The notes beneath the pieces were generated by a model that was not told the origin of the DNA, searched no databases, and saw nothing but the letters and a program-made list of their open reading frames with translations. 64,000 bases of DNA from Theocolax elegans. Its lineage: Eukaryota; Arthropoda; Insecta; Hymenoptera; Cerocephalidae. Location of the stretch: positions 55,110,539 through 55,174,538 of the forward strand of contig CM047431.1 in assembly GCA_026168455.1 (NCBI GenBank), given 5' to 3'. Shown in pieces: positions 1 to 13,760 of this stretch. How positions within the stretch are numbered: the stretch's first letter is position 1; each line of letters opens with the position of its first letter. Made by a program: the position numbers and the translations under genes.

Positions 1-2990
1 AATTATAAAATATATATATTCAAACACTATTTAAATATTTGCTTATACAAAGTAATGTTTTTTAATCCAACTTGAACTTGACACAAGTATTAATTAATAA
101 TTAGCATAAAAATATTGTTTCACCGACACATGTTGTTAAATCTCTCTTTTTTCAATTAAAATAAATAATTCGAATTCAGATTATATTCAAATATTTTACA
201 GAAATAATTTATGTTAATGTTAAAAGTAAATTATATTATTTTCTGTATGAAAATTTTTTTGATTATATTATTGAATATGGCAGTAATCGCTACAGTAATA
301 CCTGTGCATTGATTACACTGTTAATATTAATCTTGTGCGAAAATAAACGAATTATTAATGTTTAAATCTGCGCATAACATTAATATTATTTAATAAAACT
401 AGCAAGCAATTTGTGACGTGTAAAATTAAGCAACAAAAATTTCATAAATAATACGTAGATATGCGTTTTGAAAACTAGAAAGAGGTACGTACGTTCTGCA
501 CTCTAACAAATAGAATGAAAATGCATGTACATTATATTTATAATTCGCGTATCATTATTCATGTTTCAGAGAGAGGATGTGAATAATTATGCAACTAAAA
601 ATATTTATATATATATATATATATATATAATACACGCGGTTAAATCAGAGAAAATAATTTCATTCGATTATTGTAATCAAACTGAACAGTGTTAAAAATA
701 ACGGAATAAAATTATAACTCTTGGGAAAAAAATTATAAATAAATTATGTTACTATATATTTAAATATGACTTAGTTTCACTCGATTCTATTTATATTTGC
801 ATATTTCAATCAATCGAAATTAACAACAACTTTCTTTCGTCGTAAATCATCGATGACGTTAACCAGTAATTATTGCTTTTCTATATACACGCATGTATAT
901 ACGTACTATACCCATAAAAATATATATTAATTTTTTAATAACACACGACATAAATCATAAAATCCAGATGTTTACTTAATAAAGTATAGTGATTTATACA
1001 TTATATATTAAAATGTAATCAATGTCTTGCGAGTTGAATGCAGATGGACATTTACTTAACGCGAACAATGCGATCGTTTGTTTAATTCAACCGAGCCGCA
1101 CGTGGATACTTATGTATCTCGAGGTAAAATACACGAACCTGCAAAGTTTCATCTTTATACGTATATATGGGTACACCTAAATGGACACTTATCGTGCTTT
1201 TAGCGACTGCTAATTAAATATAAAAGCTTCCTAAGTATATTATAATTATTAAAAAGAAGAAGTATGATTCTTTTTTTTGCAGATTGTCTAAAATTATATA
1301 CATATTCCCATATAAATTATTAATAAGATAATAGTATAATGTTTGATTAAAAAGAAAATAATAAACGGGCGTTACACACAGTTAGTATCCTAGCATTTAA
1401 GCAAATAATTAAAATTTTAAAATACGTACTATATTAAATAATCGATCGAAAAAATATTCAATTAACAAAATATAACATGTAAACCATTCATAATTATCAT
1501 TTCTTGAAAAAAAAATCGACATTTTAATCAATATTAGTGTATTAGTTGATTCAATTAAGTTGAATAAATAAACAAAATGTAACGTAATTTTAACTCTGAT
1601 TATGTTTCATAAAATAATGGATGGTGTACAAGCATCGAAATGATAGTGAAATTGTACAATACGAAATGACAAAAGGTCTAATAATAAATGTTGAGTAAAT
1701 AGGTAATCAATCAACGTCTAATGAAAGAATCTTGAAAATAATCTCTCCGTGTGGTTGGTGTTAATCCAATCGAAAGGTGGTCGAACAAGATCGCGCGTGA
1801 TTTTGTTTCATCTGCGTAGAAGGCATTGTCGATCACTTACATCCTTTAGCGCGTGGGTAATAAAGAGAGGAGGATGAGTGCACCGAAGCGCACAACCGCG
1901 TATCATTGATTACACGGGTGAAACGGCAATGAAAGTTAATGCACCAAAGAGAGTCCCTATTGAACGTTTTAAACCTGGAGGCGCGTTAAGCATGCAAATT
2001 TCTCCCAACGCTTGCAAAAACCTTTCAAAATCTATCTGTCCATTAAAGTGCCGGTATGTACGCCTATACACACGCACACATGTATATATATATATATATA
2101 TATGTATGTACGTGTAAAATCACGATCGCACATCATCACGCTTCTTTTTCCACGATGGACGTGCGCGTTATTTTATTAATCTGTCCAAAATAATCGTTCG
2201 CCCTCGCTATAATATTTTGAGTGGTTCCACTTCTTTCCTTTTTTTACGAATGCACGAGCTTTATTAAATTTCATAAAACTCGTGTACGGTATATTGGATT
2301 TGAATATGTATTCACACAATAACACATCGCACTCGTACGTGTATATACACACAACATGCAGGTACGAAGTTAGTTGCAAGAATTTCGTATTATTGAAAAT
2401 TGGGGATAACGAGGCCAACTATATATGTGTACTCTCCTCGTGAAAATGTGCGATTTAGAGAAAATTGAGTATACAAACAATATACATACATCTGCGGATA
2501 CTGAATAATCTTTGATAACACTCAAAGTATAGTATAATATTTTTATTTATATACGCTTCAATTTATAATATTGCTTATTTATTAGCTGGATAATTCGCTA
2601 ATGTGGTATAGGTAAATGTTATACTCGTTCAAGTATACATGTAAAACTACGATACGCACTACTCCATTATTTATTACACTAAAATTAACCATGCGTTATT
2701 TTGCGTTTTCTTACAGTCATTGTTTGAAATATTACGCTGTCTTATTTATCTTAAAACAACAATTTTTAATAATATATTTATTCATGATTTATTATACTCC
2801 GATTTTGTCAAGAAAATTCAAACATTACGTTTTTCCCGCGCTGCCAAATCTAACCTACAATGTTTTAGACGCATGCGCTAAACGTAAACCAATCACATAG
2901 CCGTTTCACTTGGCTTCACAACATCCGCCAATTACTTTTTTTATGTAAGATTTTATAGTTTTGCGTGATTTAATATGCAAATTCAATACT
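1..2990. other. AT-rich non-genic DNA
   Basis: I see no gene here. Open frames are below 100 codons and show no recognisable protein motif. The stretch contains an (AT)n run at about 601-630 and a mixed CA/TA/TATG tract at about 2064-2112. Short A- and T-runs are frequent, and no inverted-repeat element of appreciable size was found. Confidence 0.6.
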
Positions 2991-2993
2991 ATA

Positions 2994-3650
2994 TATTATG
3001 GTAAGAAATGCAAACATTTTTTCGAGTTTTTACTGTTGAAAAATTTCCATTTTTTAACAAGTTCTAGTTTTAGAAAAATCAAGTACAATAATACATTAAA
3101 AATAAAAAAATAACTTGTGGATATGAAAAGTATGCAGATGAAAGTTTTTATTTTTAGAAAGTATATTGAAGCCCAAGTTCCTACTTTTTTATAAAAAAAA
3201 AACGCGGAGATGTGCACTTTTGAAAAATAAAACGTAAAACTTTATTTTTATTTGGTAAGTAGAAACTTTGCCCATAAGCATTTAAAAACTAGGATATTTC
3301 TTTTTCCTAGCTTTCAAATATCGAAACAAAAGTTAATCTTAAGATAAAATACTACCATCGAATGTACACTGTTTACAATTACAATTGTATTATGCTTTGG
3401 TGAACGAGAATTTTACAAGTTACTACTTAATATATATATCTGAATACTTTTTGCATTAATATTCATACTTAGAGGTTAGATCGTACACTCGAAGAGGTAA
3501 AATGTAAATGTAGATAACTGTACACTTTTTTTTAACAGAGTAAAGTGTGAATTTGTACATTTTAAAACATTCTAATTAAAAATTAAAAAATACAAAATAA
3601 TTATTTATAAAAGTATAGAGTACATTTCCATACGAAGCCACATCTAATTA
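2994..3650. repeat. AT-rich tract with recurring ACTTTTGAAAA-like motif
   Basis: The tract contains repeated fragments such as ACTTTTGAAAAATAAAAC, GTAGAAACTTTGCC, TAGAAAGTATA and GTACACTTTTTTTT. The same vocabulary (ACTTTT, GAAAAGTA, AAACTTT) recurs near 9.1-9.5, 13.3-13.7, 16.9-17.3, 33.8-34.0, 38.3-38.4 and 54.3-54.4 kb. No sharp unit boundary is visible, so it may be an old, decayed dispersed repeat or convergent AT-rich sequence. Confidence 0.35.
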
Positions 3651-3685
3651 TTATATAGGTGTTTAAATCAACTCTGTAAATATAA

Positions 3686-3783
3686 ATTAGTGAATATTCA
3701 CTTATTATACAGTGAAAAGTCGTTACTGTTACTGATTAGTGACTATTCACTAATCTGATAGTGACTATTTTTTCACTATTTCA
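3686..3783. repeat. Cluster of small hairpins built on AGTGA/TCACT
   Basis: AGTGAATATTCACT at 3689-3702 is a perfect 14-bp palindrome. GATTAGTGA and TCACTAATC at 3734-3755 form a 9-bp stem with a 4-nt loop, followed by GATAGTGACTA and TTTCACTATTTC. Several AGTGA/TCACT half-sites lie within about 100 bp, which could be a decayed MITE terminus or a binding-site cluster. No function is assigned. Confidence 0.45.
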
Positions 3784-3789
3784 TGTTTA

Positions 3790-6700
3790 GAGAGAAGATT
3801 GATTAACCGTTTAACCTCTTGAGGTTAACATTAATTTCGTATTTTAGAATAAATTATTTTAAAAATTTAATTTTTTGTTTTTAGTTGAGTAAAATCCACT
3901 ATATCCGCCATTAAATTTATATTGCCCGAAATTAGATATTTTTGAAAAGTGTAATAATCGTATTTATCTTTTATCGTAAAATGTAACGATGTCGATTTAG
4001 ACATTTTCCACTTAAGGGTTTAGAGCGTAGATATCCTTGAAATGTATCAAGAAACAAAAAAAATGAAGGAGGATAATCAAGTTGACGAAAGAATGTGGAA
4101 AAGTTTGGGAAAGCGGTGTTCGTGTGTGTGTGTACCCTTGAGATGGTGAGCGGTACCCGATCAACGTCATAGCTAATCTCGCGTCCGCGAAGATAACGTG
4201 AGAAAAGTCGTTACGCAATGTATCGTTTGAAGGAAATGCCGGGCGAATATGCGTGTCTCGAGGCCGCGCCCGCCACGAGAATTCCCGAGAGAGAAAGACG
4301 CTCATTGTCCGGTACCTTGTGATTTTTAACCTCTCTAATTAATTTTCCGTCGAGGAAAGAGAATAACCTATATAGAAGGAAAGTTCCCCGTAAATCCAAG
4401 GTATTGCTCAAAATTACAGACTTTCGGTTATTACAAACAATTTAACTTTGAATTTCTTGCTTTTGGCAAATACGTATATATATATCCATCGTTTAATACT
4501 CCATTTGATTTGCATCCACGATCTTTTTGCGCGATACATACCTATACGCAAAAATCTACTTTTATTATCGTTCGTTTTTCACTTTTCCTTCTCGCTCTGT
4601 GACTTTACCGGAAATTTTTACCGAGCAATAATACCTTTGCGTAGAAAATCGAACGAAACGAAAATTAAATGAAACGAAGTTACAAGAAATTAAATCGAGA
4701 CTATTTGAAAATTACTCAGCGCTCTCTCTCTCTCTCTCTTTTCTCTAGTTTACAAGAATAATAATTTAGGTTTTGGTAACGTTTGTATAAATACTGCTTA
4801 TTTTAAGGTAAAAAGAAATTGTGCTGCGCTCTCTCAAAATTATACGTCTCGTGTGACCTAAATTTTGTAACTTAAATATAATTTGAATTGAAACAAAAAA
4901 ATCAACAACAACACCACCACCGACAACAACAACAACAACAATACAAAAGACTATATATTTTATGTGTAAACTAGTGACTTGTTTTAGCTTACGCTAAATC
5001 GATAATGGTTCAATTAGACTTGGCAGCTAAAACGTTCCTCAAATATGCTCAATAGGCAATTTCGTAAAGGCATATTTATTCCGAGATTTAGACGGTATCA
5101 CTGATTTACACGTTTCACAAAACTGCTCCTTTTTTCTTATACTCCCTCTCTCTCTTTCTCTCCAACGCCACTCTTAAGATTTCCTTTGCCAATTCAATTG
5201 AGCAATTTTCGTTACAAATCTGTACTACTACTATATACGTACTTAACTTCATTTATTTGAAATTTCGCACTCAAGACAGAAATTTATTGATTTTAATCAA
5301 TAATTTAATTGCGCACATATTTGAGAAAAAATTCAATTGAAAAAACTCAGTAGATTCAAATACATTTTAATTATTTACATCAATTAAATATTATTTATTC
5401 CAATGCATTCCTTGAAACTTAGTAATTTTTTACTTTTCAGAAATTTGCATTTTTATTCAAGTTCTCAAAATTGTTCGCGTATATACAAATACGCATCTAA
5501 GCAATTTATTTACAATTAAATCGTTGTAATCAAAGAAATATTCGTAAACTTAGAAGAATTACGGCGATAAAAAAATTACTTTGTTTTCGTTTCGTAATAT
5601 TTTCATGGTCAATAATTTTGATTAACAATTTTTTTAGCATCAATTTACTATACATAACAATATTTAATCTTATAGTAAAAAAACGAACAAAAAAATGAAA
5701 AAAAATATAACTGAAGTAAATTGTATATAATTTAGTTTTACGACGTACACCTTTGGTAACGTTGCGTACATATTTTCTTAAACTTTAAACACTTAATGTG
5801 AAATTTTTATAAATTATAAACCATTTAGTTGAAACAAAAGAACGTAGCACGCATAAAAATTAAGGTAAAACGCGTGCATTAAAACACGAAACGATTTAAT
5901 TGAATTTAATATACACGGAGTGTATGCGTTAACGTAAATTTCGTACACTTTTAAGAAAAATTCCGTTGTAAATGTTAAAACAAGTTCGATGCTGTAAGCG
6001 TCTGATAAACATACTAATTTTAATAACGCAACTAATTTATTTGTAATAAAAATATTGTAGTTAATACGAAAAATTGTTAATAATCATATATGTACAGGGC
6101 CCAGAGAGAGGAAAAAGAGAGAAGATATTCGGCGTGTCCGGGTGAAAAATATCTTAAAGATAAAAACAAGGAATGGAGGCGTAAATAATGCAGAGTAGAC
6201 GTATTATGATAAATCGAGAGAAGTAGAGAATCTCCTGCCGGTTATAGGGGTTGGGGATATGCGCGCAGCCCATTTGTTTTTCGAAACATGCTGACGGCCG
6301 AGTGAACAGCAATTCCCTTCCACCTCGGTATTTCGCTGACACCTCGCGTGCAGTCCGATTCCTCGATACACTGCACCCGTACCAACCAACAGACGAGGGA
6401 TAACACACGCTTCTTTTTCTTCTATTTTTTTTTCTCCAAGATAAGAACCGTTGCGCATCGCGTTAACGTTGAAAACCTTGTTCGCGATATTTCTTCGGAA
6501 AATGTAAATTTGAAATGTATACGTGGAAAATCCTGCTAGGATGTACAAAAATTTATTTTTTCTGCACTGAAACATTAACGTGAAGTTCCCGTGTGCGTCA
6601 CTATATGGAAACTAAAATTCAACTAAAATCACCGCCTCGCAAAGTTTTTCTTCCAATATTAAAAATAAAAAAACGGGGCAATAAATTGGATAACACATGT

Positions 6701-9040
6701 AGTATTTAACCAGAAAAATAAAAATAAAAATAAAAATAAAAGAGTTAGGAATAGAAGGACGAGTCTCGATAAGGAAAATGAAATTGAGGTTCATTCGTAA
6801 CTGGAGCACTCGAGCCACCAGCAGTCGAGGAAAATAGACGGAAGGATTCGGTGGTGGGTGGAAAGGGTACTGAAGCCGCATAAACAAGAAGGGTGTTTTG
6901 CCCCCCGGCGGAACTAAGAGTGGAAGGAGGGGGAGGGAGGAGGGTTAAGAGAGGAAGCGAGAGAGAGGGAGGTAGAGAGGGAGGGTACGAGGGCAGCAGT
7001 TGTCGAGGGCTCAGTATCAAATGTAACCTGTTGCTCTCTCTTCGCTCTCGAGCGATTTCCTCGTCTCTCCATCTCTCTTATCACGGATTTACCTAGGTAA
7101 GCGACCGGACGACAACGACGACTGGCACTCCCGGTGCTGCTCCCGACGCCTGACTGGCTCAACCTGTCGCGTTATAATTTCGCCACGCACTAATTAATTT
7201 TGACCTGGGATTCGGGAATTACGCCCTAATCGCTTCCTCCTCTCTTTATGACTATCCTATTTTATTTTCTTGTATTTCTTTTTGTACCTCTTCTTGCACA
7301 TTTATTCAATTTTTTGATTTTTCCTAATGCATGTATTTACACGTTTAATAATATAATATAGCATTAATGATTTCATACCTTATTTGTACTTATGTTGAAT
7401 AAATCATATTTAGAACCAGCCAATGTGCGAAGGACTACTTAGCTGCTCATACTTTTTATTACATATGACACATTACATATGAATGTTTAAACAATGTGCC
7501 AAGTGAAATCATAATTTCTTACACAGGATACTGTATAATATTTGCAAATGGTAATACTACAAACAAAATAAACTCATCTTTAGATAAATAAAATAGCGAA
7601 CTCGATGATATGAAACACATTATTTTTACATTTAAGAGGAGCCCGTTGAGTATATAGCTTCACCAAGTGACGCTGCCATCATGTGGGCTGAGTTCATATA
7701 TTCGACAATAATTATGAGCAATTAAAGAAAATAGAATTTCTACGCACACAAAATCGAAGTTGAGCGCAATAGCTATTAATGTATAATGATAAGTACTGAA
7801 GTGACTCCGGGTTTTAGCATTGATTCGTAACTTTGTAAAATATTTATAAAAAACAAAGTGTGTAGAAAAAGTATTCTACACTTTTCTGGTACATTAGAGA
7901 TATAATCACAATCATTCTCGCTTTTATAATTATTATAACGTCAATTATACTCATAATATGAAATTAGCATTCACGTCTCTTTCATACTAATATTATACAC
8001 AGCTTTTTCTCAACGCTTCTTTAAGTAGACATCGTACAATGTGAATATGCTATCGACTATTGTATTTAACTCATTGCTTTTTATTTAAATATTCTCGCTT
8101 GGTTGTATGTATTATATAATAACAGTTGTATTATATTTTACCATACTATAGCTTTATAACGATGAAATTCATAAAAGAAAAATATATTACTTTTCAGTAT
8201 TAAAAAACGATGGTAACCTTAAAAACTTACGGAGTAACGTTAAAACGAAAGAAAAATTAAAAAGACGTGATCGCCAAGAGAGTATTAAATTTAATCAATT
8301 ATCCAATTTATTACAAAGTTAACGCATTTCGCATTCATGGAACTTTGCGGTCGTTAAATTCGTTCATCGAACGGCCGAATGAGATGCGCGTTTAAAATTT
8401 GAAACTTTGCTTTCATAATGCAACTTTTCACGACGCAATCGCGCGGGTTTCGTCTTTTATCCATTCATTATTCTTTTTTTTTCTTCTCGGTAATGCCTGT
8501 ATTCGTATAGCTCCGTTTCTTATAGACATCAGCGAATTTCGTTACGTATATATAGACATCTAAATTTTTATTTTATTCACCTTATAAATTTTTACACCCA
8601 CGTAATTTTGAATATATCGTTAAAGAGATAATTAAATAATGATAAATAGATTTTATCACTCTTTCCTTCAGACACGACGATGTAAAATCTAATGATTCGT
8701 AAGATGATTTAATTAAGAGTAATGGTTTTATGAGATTTTTGTATGCATCGATGCGCTATTAATTTCTACAATTTGGCACTTACTTTCTTGATAGAAAAGT
8801 TGTCGAGTTTTCTTTAACGTTGGATTAATTCTAGGGAAATCCGAAATTTTGCTGCGTAATTTTTGCTAATGTTCAATTTTATTATTAATTAGTGTATTTA
8901 AAAAAATTTTCAACATTTTCTTAGGAAAGATAAACTTAAGCACACCATGAAAAACTGCTTGACGAAATATCCAATTGAAATAGATAAATACTTGATCTTA
9001 TTTCACAAAAATCCTTATCACTAATGTGTAAGTGTATAGT
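3790..9040. other. Non-genic DNA with microsatellites
   Basis: No supported gene. Contents include (CT)n at 4721-4740, a CAA/CAC tract at 4902-4942, (AAAAAT)n at 6713-6741, a purine-rich G tract at 6919-6988 and a perfect 8-bp-stem hairpin (GTGTAGAA/TTCTACAC) at 7860-7881. Overlapping open frames on both strands at 6.15-7.16 kb are of low complexity or unrecognised and are not annotated. Confidence 0.5.
6919..6988 (+). repeat. Purine-rich G tract (G-quadruplex or H-DNA candidate)
   Basis: About 70 bp are almost entirely purine on the plus strand, with runs such as GAGGGGGAGGGAGGAGGG followed by GAGAGAGGGAGG. Several G-runs of three or more could allow an intramolecular quadruplex or a triplex. 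This is a structural possibility read from composition only. Confidence 0.5.
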
Positions 9041-9043
9041 ATC

Positions 9044-9560
9044 AAATTCCCACTTTATTAAAGTATTTAATTTCTTGGTGATATTTGAAAAGAAGTAAAA
9101 AAAATTTCTCTTTTTGAAAATATAAAGTTTTCAGTACTCACTTTTCATAATCTTAAATGCATCGCTTCTACATTATAAATATAAAAAACTTTGCCATTTC
9201 CAATCTTTTTTTAAAATGGGAACCTAGAACTTCATATTTGTCAAAAGTAATTTTTTCTACTTGATAATAAAAATTGTCACAGAAATATACACAATTTAAA
9301 GTTTTCTACGTTTTAACAGTAACAAATTCAAAGCCTCTGTTACATACATATATAAGTATATTACTTTTTAGTAAATATCACAAAATAGAAATTTTATTCT
9401 TGTTAAAGTGAAAACTTGAAAGTTTTCACATTTAAAAGTACTATACTTATGTGTAGTACAAGGTTTGAATCTTTTACTTTTTAAACGTAGAAAATACTAA
9501 TGCGTGTACATTTTAATGACAATTTTTATACATTAGCGGTTATGTACGGATTGAAAAAAA
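9044..9560. repeat. AT-rich tract with recurring ACTTTT/GAAAAGTA motif
   Basis: This is the longest example of the recurring tract. It includes CTTTTTGAAAATATAAAG, ACTCACTTTTCATAATC, GTCAAAAGTAATTTTT, AAAGTTTTCTACG and AAAACTTGAAAGTTTTC. Words occur in both orientations without a fixed period. It shares vocabulary with other tracts in the window and contains no gene. Confidence 0.35.
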
Positions 9561-12500
9561 AACATTATTTTTATAAATTAAAAAAAGAAACGTTGTATTA
9601 ATTTATTCGACGTATAAATATTGAGTCTAGTGAAAACGATTAAAATCTTCGAATCGCAAGTCGCGCGATGGATGATTTATAGGCGAATACAAGTAGGAAC
9701 GAAGAGTCACGTATGCACAACTCGAAGCGTATACGCGCGATTCATTAATCAGACATCGGGAATGAACGCAACAGGAGACTTTCACACGCCCTTGATCTAG
9801 CAGCTATCAAAAATTCTAACCGCGTGTAAAAATTTCATTGAGAAAGTTTGCCGTCGAAAAGGAAGGGGGAAAAAGAGTTGTAAGGATAGGGTGTGATCCA
9901 TTAGAAAAAGGGCAGAAAGAACGCGCGATCCCGCGTAGGTGGGATTCCCCTACGGGCTCACTTGATGCGCGGCGTGTGCAGCCTTGCTCTCGCAAGCAAA
10001 AGTGAAAGTTCCCTCGAGGACTGTACAAGTACCGTCGCGCATCCAATAACCGGCAGCTCCTCGGTTTATACACATGTGTATATATATATATTTATATATG
10101 TATGTATGTATAGACTCGTATTATAGAAGATAACCTGTTTTTTTTTCTTTAAATAAACGTATTACATTTTACCTGTGATTTTTGTATTTTAAGGACTGCT
10201 AAGTGTAACAAAAAATGTTTATTAGATTTAAATGAAAATTCTATAGCTAAGATAAATTGCTATGAAAAATAGTATCGATCGTGGTTAATAGTTTTATTCA
10301 ATATTTCTTCTACAACGAGTAATAGATTATCATTGTTTTGCAATTTTGGCTAGACAAGTATAAATGACAATACAAACTTTTAATGTTAAATAATTACCGT
10401 TTTGTAGATACAAGGAACAGATAGGATCGGTCGATTAGAAATGTCATTTATCCAAAGGTGACGTATAATAACGTATTATACATTTAAAGAATCATTATAC
10501 TACGGATGATATTCGATCAGAAAATTATCTTATTTATATAATGCAATTGTGAATTTCTTCGATAACCATTAAGATTAAAATGTATACGTAACGTTTAATG
10601 AAAAGAAATTTGCACTTTGAATTTGTATCAGTCATGATTATTGCGATTACTTTTTTTTTGAGATATCTTTATTAAGCAATGATTATGCAAATCTTTTTTT
10701 TTAGGACGTGCAATACGTGATATGCATCATATTTTTTTGTACGCGTTATGAATCGTTAATAAAGATTTTATTTTTAGGATATTTTTATTGTTTAATCAAA
10801 TAAACAGTATAAATTATAAATTATTATGTTACATTTTATAAATAACAATAATAATAGATCGCAGTTCCATAAGCCTATAAATACGAATGAAACGAAATGA
10901 ATGTAGATTTAATCGTAAAAAGATTAAAACGATCTTGTACGCAGATAAAAATTGATCACCAACGTAAACAATACTGCCACCAGTAGATCAGTAAAATTTA
11001 ATCCATTTGAAAATCGTTGAAAACTTTCTCTCTTTCTCTCGTTTGAATGACGATTCACATTTTCATCGCGACACTTTGAATCTAACGAGTGTTACTCGAA
11101 ATGTGAAGAAAAACGTTCTAGGTGTTGTGAGCTGATTTTCGATCTCATCAACTGGATGAATGATTGATAGTCACCGTTACCCGATGCATAAATCAGTCGG
11201 GAACGCTGGTTCGTCAGAGTTTTCATTAAATTTCCGCAGCCCTGTGCATCGTTTTGTAAATTACGCGTGTTTGCACATTTTCTTTCGCGACTCCGGAGAC
11301 ATAGTGACGAGATTTCCTTTCACCAGACGTTCTTTTTTGAACCTACTATTTTCGTTTTTCAACTAATAGGAAAAGTATTAAAATGTATCAATTGTAATAT
11401 TTCGTTTACACGGGAGGCAATAGAAGGTAACAATATTACCGTGATGGCTATTTTTTCTCATCGGAATTTCTAAAATCATTCGAATGTAAGGTATCATTGG
11501 AAATGTCACAAAATTATACTTATTTAGAGATTCTAATATTGGTGAAAACGAAACGATCGATAAATTTAAAAAGGAAGATGATTCGGTTGTTCGTGCTTAA
11601 CTTCTCTTTAATCTTCTATACTGCGTATATATGTGTAGGAAAAAAGGACTATGTGTTGTCGACATTGACCCGCTTGTCGGAAGAAACGGATGTTCGGCGC
11701 GTCTCTCTTTCTCTCTTTTGGCGGAGATTGCGAGGACGACGCGTCACGTCGGATGGCTCATTGTCTCTCGTTGGCGTCGTGCCACAGGAGAGGAGAAAAA
11801 AAAATTTATGGGCACGAGGATGCGAAGTCACGCTATCAATGCTCTTTGCGCTTTTATTTTCTCCTATGCTTATGGCTGTTTCTCGATTCCTCGGCTCATA
11901 TTTTTACCAAGATGGACGGGAACTCATTTTTCTTTCCTCACTCGAGATTCGACGAGTAATGTCGATTGATTGTACTAACCTTTATAATTCTCACCGCTAA
12001 ACTCTCGACGTTTTTATGGAATTTATATTATTAAATCTTGTCGATTCCTACGAACTCTGCGTATTATCGGTTCGTATAATGCAAGCGAATGAAATATAAT
12101 CGTAAAACAGAGCTTTGAGTTAATTAATTAACTGCGTACCGAGAGAGAGAGAGTTTTGCAATACGTAATAATTTGTCATTGTTTCCCCCGTTAAAATTAA
12201 TTTTAAGATGCCGCACATTAAAAACGTTCTGCTGTACACTTTTTTGCAATCATGAACGTAAATATAATGAGAATAATTATTCACGTATTTCCATCGGCGA
12301 AAGTAATTCCTTCGAGTATCTCACGTCTGTCACAACTTGTTCTGTTTCTACTTAAGGATGCTCTATAGAAAGTGTTACGTAACATTTATACGCGCGCGCG
12401 CGCACAGTTTGTCCAATCGATTCAATGACTCGTTTATTTCACCTTGTACACCTTAGTTCACCAAGCCTCCTTTTCATTTGGTACAACGATATTAATTGAA

Positions 12501-13250
12501 AATGTATTTAACGCAATTATTACATATACTCTTTAGTATACGATTTCGACGCGCATAACGTTAAAAAAAAGTAGAAACTTGTATTTTTTAATCGCGGTAT
12601 ATTTTTCCAATTAACTGGTTGGCGGTGCACGTTCTCGAGTATAAACAATTTAGTTATTCACCATCAAAAATTTTCCTCGCAAACAACCGAGCTAGTTCGT
12701 TTTACCGAGAAAAAAGAAATTGCACTACGAAAGACGACCCGTCAGAAATACAGATATATGCGTATGTATAAAAGAACATTCAGCAAGAGCAAACATTTGG
12801 AAAAGTCTCATCCCTCGGGAAAACGTGGTTGGGTAGAAAAAAAGAAAAGAAATCGAGAAGTTCGTGTCGAATTTTTGAAAAAAAAGAATATATATGTATA
12901 TATATATATATGTCCTCGTTTTTCTCGGTATATTTCCGTACTAATCAAACGCTTGACTGGCAATGGCGTCTTGCATTATTTAAGATACTCGAAGAATACC
13001 TTGTTTTCTTTATTTGTTTTCCATGCATTTCGTAGTCAACTACGACCAGGCATAAAAGAACGGACACGCTGTATACACGTTTTACAGTTATGTTGCGGTG
13101 TCGTTTCAAATTTGACAGGTGATCTTCTTTATTTTATTCATGGGTTTCTTTAACCCATTTGCATACATTTCCAAATTATTAAATTATCGATGAGCACGCT
13201 AGGAATTGTTTATTTTCGATTTTTCGCTTAATTATTAATCGGAAATGTAA
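9560..13250. other. Non-genic DNA; unrecognised open frames near 11.5-12.0 kb
   Basis: Contents include a TA/TATG tract at 10072-10112 and an alternating CG run at 12391-12403. A stop-poor, GC-richer patch at 11630-11970 is open in all three plus-strand frames, the longest frame being 11497-12000 (167 codons). Because all frames are open, composition rather than selection probably explains it. No protein family is recognised. Confidence 0.45.
12352..12380. repeat. Solo end resembling the TTAA-flanked MITE
   Basis: TTAAGGATGCTCTATAG begins at 12352 and closely matches the terminus of the element at 50211-50635 (TTAAGGATGTTCTATGG). No matching opposite end was found within the next kilobase or so. 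It is probably a truncated or decayed relative; a chance match cannot be fully excluded. Confidence 0.4.
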
Positions 13251-13254
13251 AATT

Positions 13255-13760
13255 ATAGTAAAAAACAAAGAACTTTTACTTTTGAAAAGTACACACTGCG
13301 AAGTTTAATAAATAAGGCCCCTATCGTTTAATAATTGTTTTAAATTTACATTCTAGAAAGCTTTTAAGACTATTAGTATTTGTTAAAAATATAACATTAA
13401 CAAAAGCTAATAAATCACACACACTATATAATTTCAATCCAATTTTCAATAATAGCAAAGCGATAGAAATCTCTCGATTGGTACACGTATACTCACCACT
13501 GTTTAGCACCGAATTGGAATCATAAGAATATCGACATTGAACAATTTAAAAAATAATACTTTAATATAGTTTCAACTTCGAAGTTTATACCTGTCAAAAG
13601 TAATATTTGTGTAATTTTAGCGTATATAATGTTTTTGAAAATAAATCGTCATAATGATTTAATCTTTACATGTAACTGCGTTTTGAAAAATATGCTCTCT
13701 AAAAGATTTTTTTTTTCACACGAAGGAATTTAGAGAGTGCGTAGCAAAGTTTCTATATTT
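13255..13760. repeat. AT-rich tract with recurring ACTTTTGAAAAGTA motif
   Basis: ACTTTTACTTTTGAAAAGTA near 13274 and GAAGTTTATACCTGTCAAAA near 13578 belong to the same word family as the tracts at 9 and 17 kb. The 62-codon frame between them is not convincing as a gene. Confidence 0.3.

Noticed and set aside
1742..1753. TCTCTCCGTGTG as another end of the TACACGG group
   Set aside because: No matching opposite end was found upstream, and a 9-10-bp match alone is weak.
11497..12000. 167-codon frame with two further frames open in the same patch
   Set aside because: All three plus-strand frames are stop-poor at once, which points to base composition rather than a selected coding frame.
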